Origin: Candidatus Glassbacteria bacterium RIFCSPLOWO2_12_FULL_58_11
Lineage (GTDB): Bacteria; Gemmatimonadota; Glassbacteria; GWA2-58-10
Length of the DNA stretch: 5,451 nucleotides
NCBI GenBank assembly: GCA_001780825.1
Contig: MFIX01000098.1
Location: 6,862-12,312 of the forward strand
Reading direction: 5' to 3'
The stretch's first letter is position 1; every line of letters begins with the position of its first letter. Positions 5,379 to 5,451 of this stretch are shown here, piece after piece. The notes beneath the pieces are model-generated. The model was given only the letters and a program-made list of their open reading frames with translations, was not told where the DNA came from and made no database searches. The position numbers and the translations under genes were made by a program.

Positions 5379-5451
5379 AATTAGGGCCTTCCTGCTTTTT
5401 ATTTTCAGGGCAGGCTGAAAGCTATTAAGGCATCGGCGAACTGGTTATTGA

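Noticed and set aside
5405..5451. Possible C-terminus of a minus-strand gene (frame ending QFADALIAFSLP and TGA)
   Set aside because: Only about 14 open codons reach the window edge, with no recognisable motif. A convergent gene ending here would suit the terminator at 5344-5378, but the sequence cannot support it. I see nothing else in the final 70 bases.

Overview
The window reads as a GC-rich bacterial chromosome segment with Shine-Dalgarno-led genes, sigma-70-like promoter elements and rho-independent terminators. A secreted protein carrying dockerin-like calcium-binding repeats, a secreted glycosidase-like protein and a sugar 3-epimerase point to a heterotroph that uses complex carbohydrates. 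The combination would suit a member of the FCB/Gemmatimonadota or PVC superphyla, but no marker gene is present, so this placement is a guess.

Layout from left to right. Positions 1-775 (minus) hold the N-terminal 258 residues of an exported protein: signal peptide, two EF-hand-like dockerin repeats, a beta-sandwich stretch and the opening of a parallel beta-helix; the rest lies outside the window. A compact autonomous unit follows on the plus strand: a near-consensus promoter (861-889), a 43-residue zinc-ribbon gene (944-1075) too short for routine ORF calling, and a strong terminator (1111-1145). Next is a two-gene minus-strand operon, transcribed from right to left: a cytoplasmic D-psicose/D-tagatose 3-epimerase-like protein (3218-4069) with all expected metal and substrate residues, then a 676-residue secreted TIM-barrel protein resembling the DUF5696/GH101-like group (1150-3180). 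The natural inference is that the secreted enzyme releases or processes a sugar and the epimerase converts a ketose inside the cell.

The region 4070-4490 is a relatively AT-rich intergenic stretch with a perfect 28-bp palindrome (4305-4332) and, just before the next operon, a cluster of three TGTACA-type sites. These lead a Phd/YefM-type antitoxin (4491-4745) overlapping by ATGA with a RelE/ParE-type toxin (4742-5020). The toxin reading frame is interrupted by an in-frame TAG at codon 56, yet the remaining 36 codons still encode a recognisable RelE C-terminus. The window ends with a FmdB-family zinc-ribbon gene (5070-5282) and its terminator (5344-5378).

I do not see a wholly new multi-gene system. 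The points most worth a second look are the amber-interrupted toxin with an intact-looking operator, the epimerase plus secreted hydrolase pair, the autonomous 43-residue zinc-ribbon unit, and the 28-bp palindrome, which is probably a dispersed repeat.
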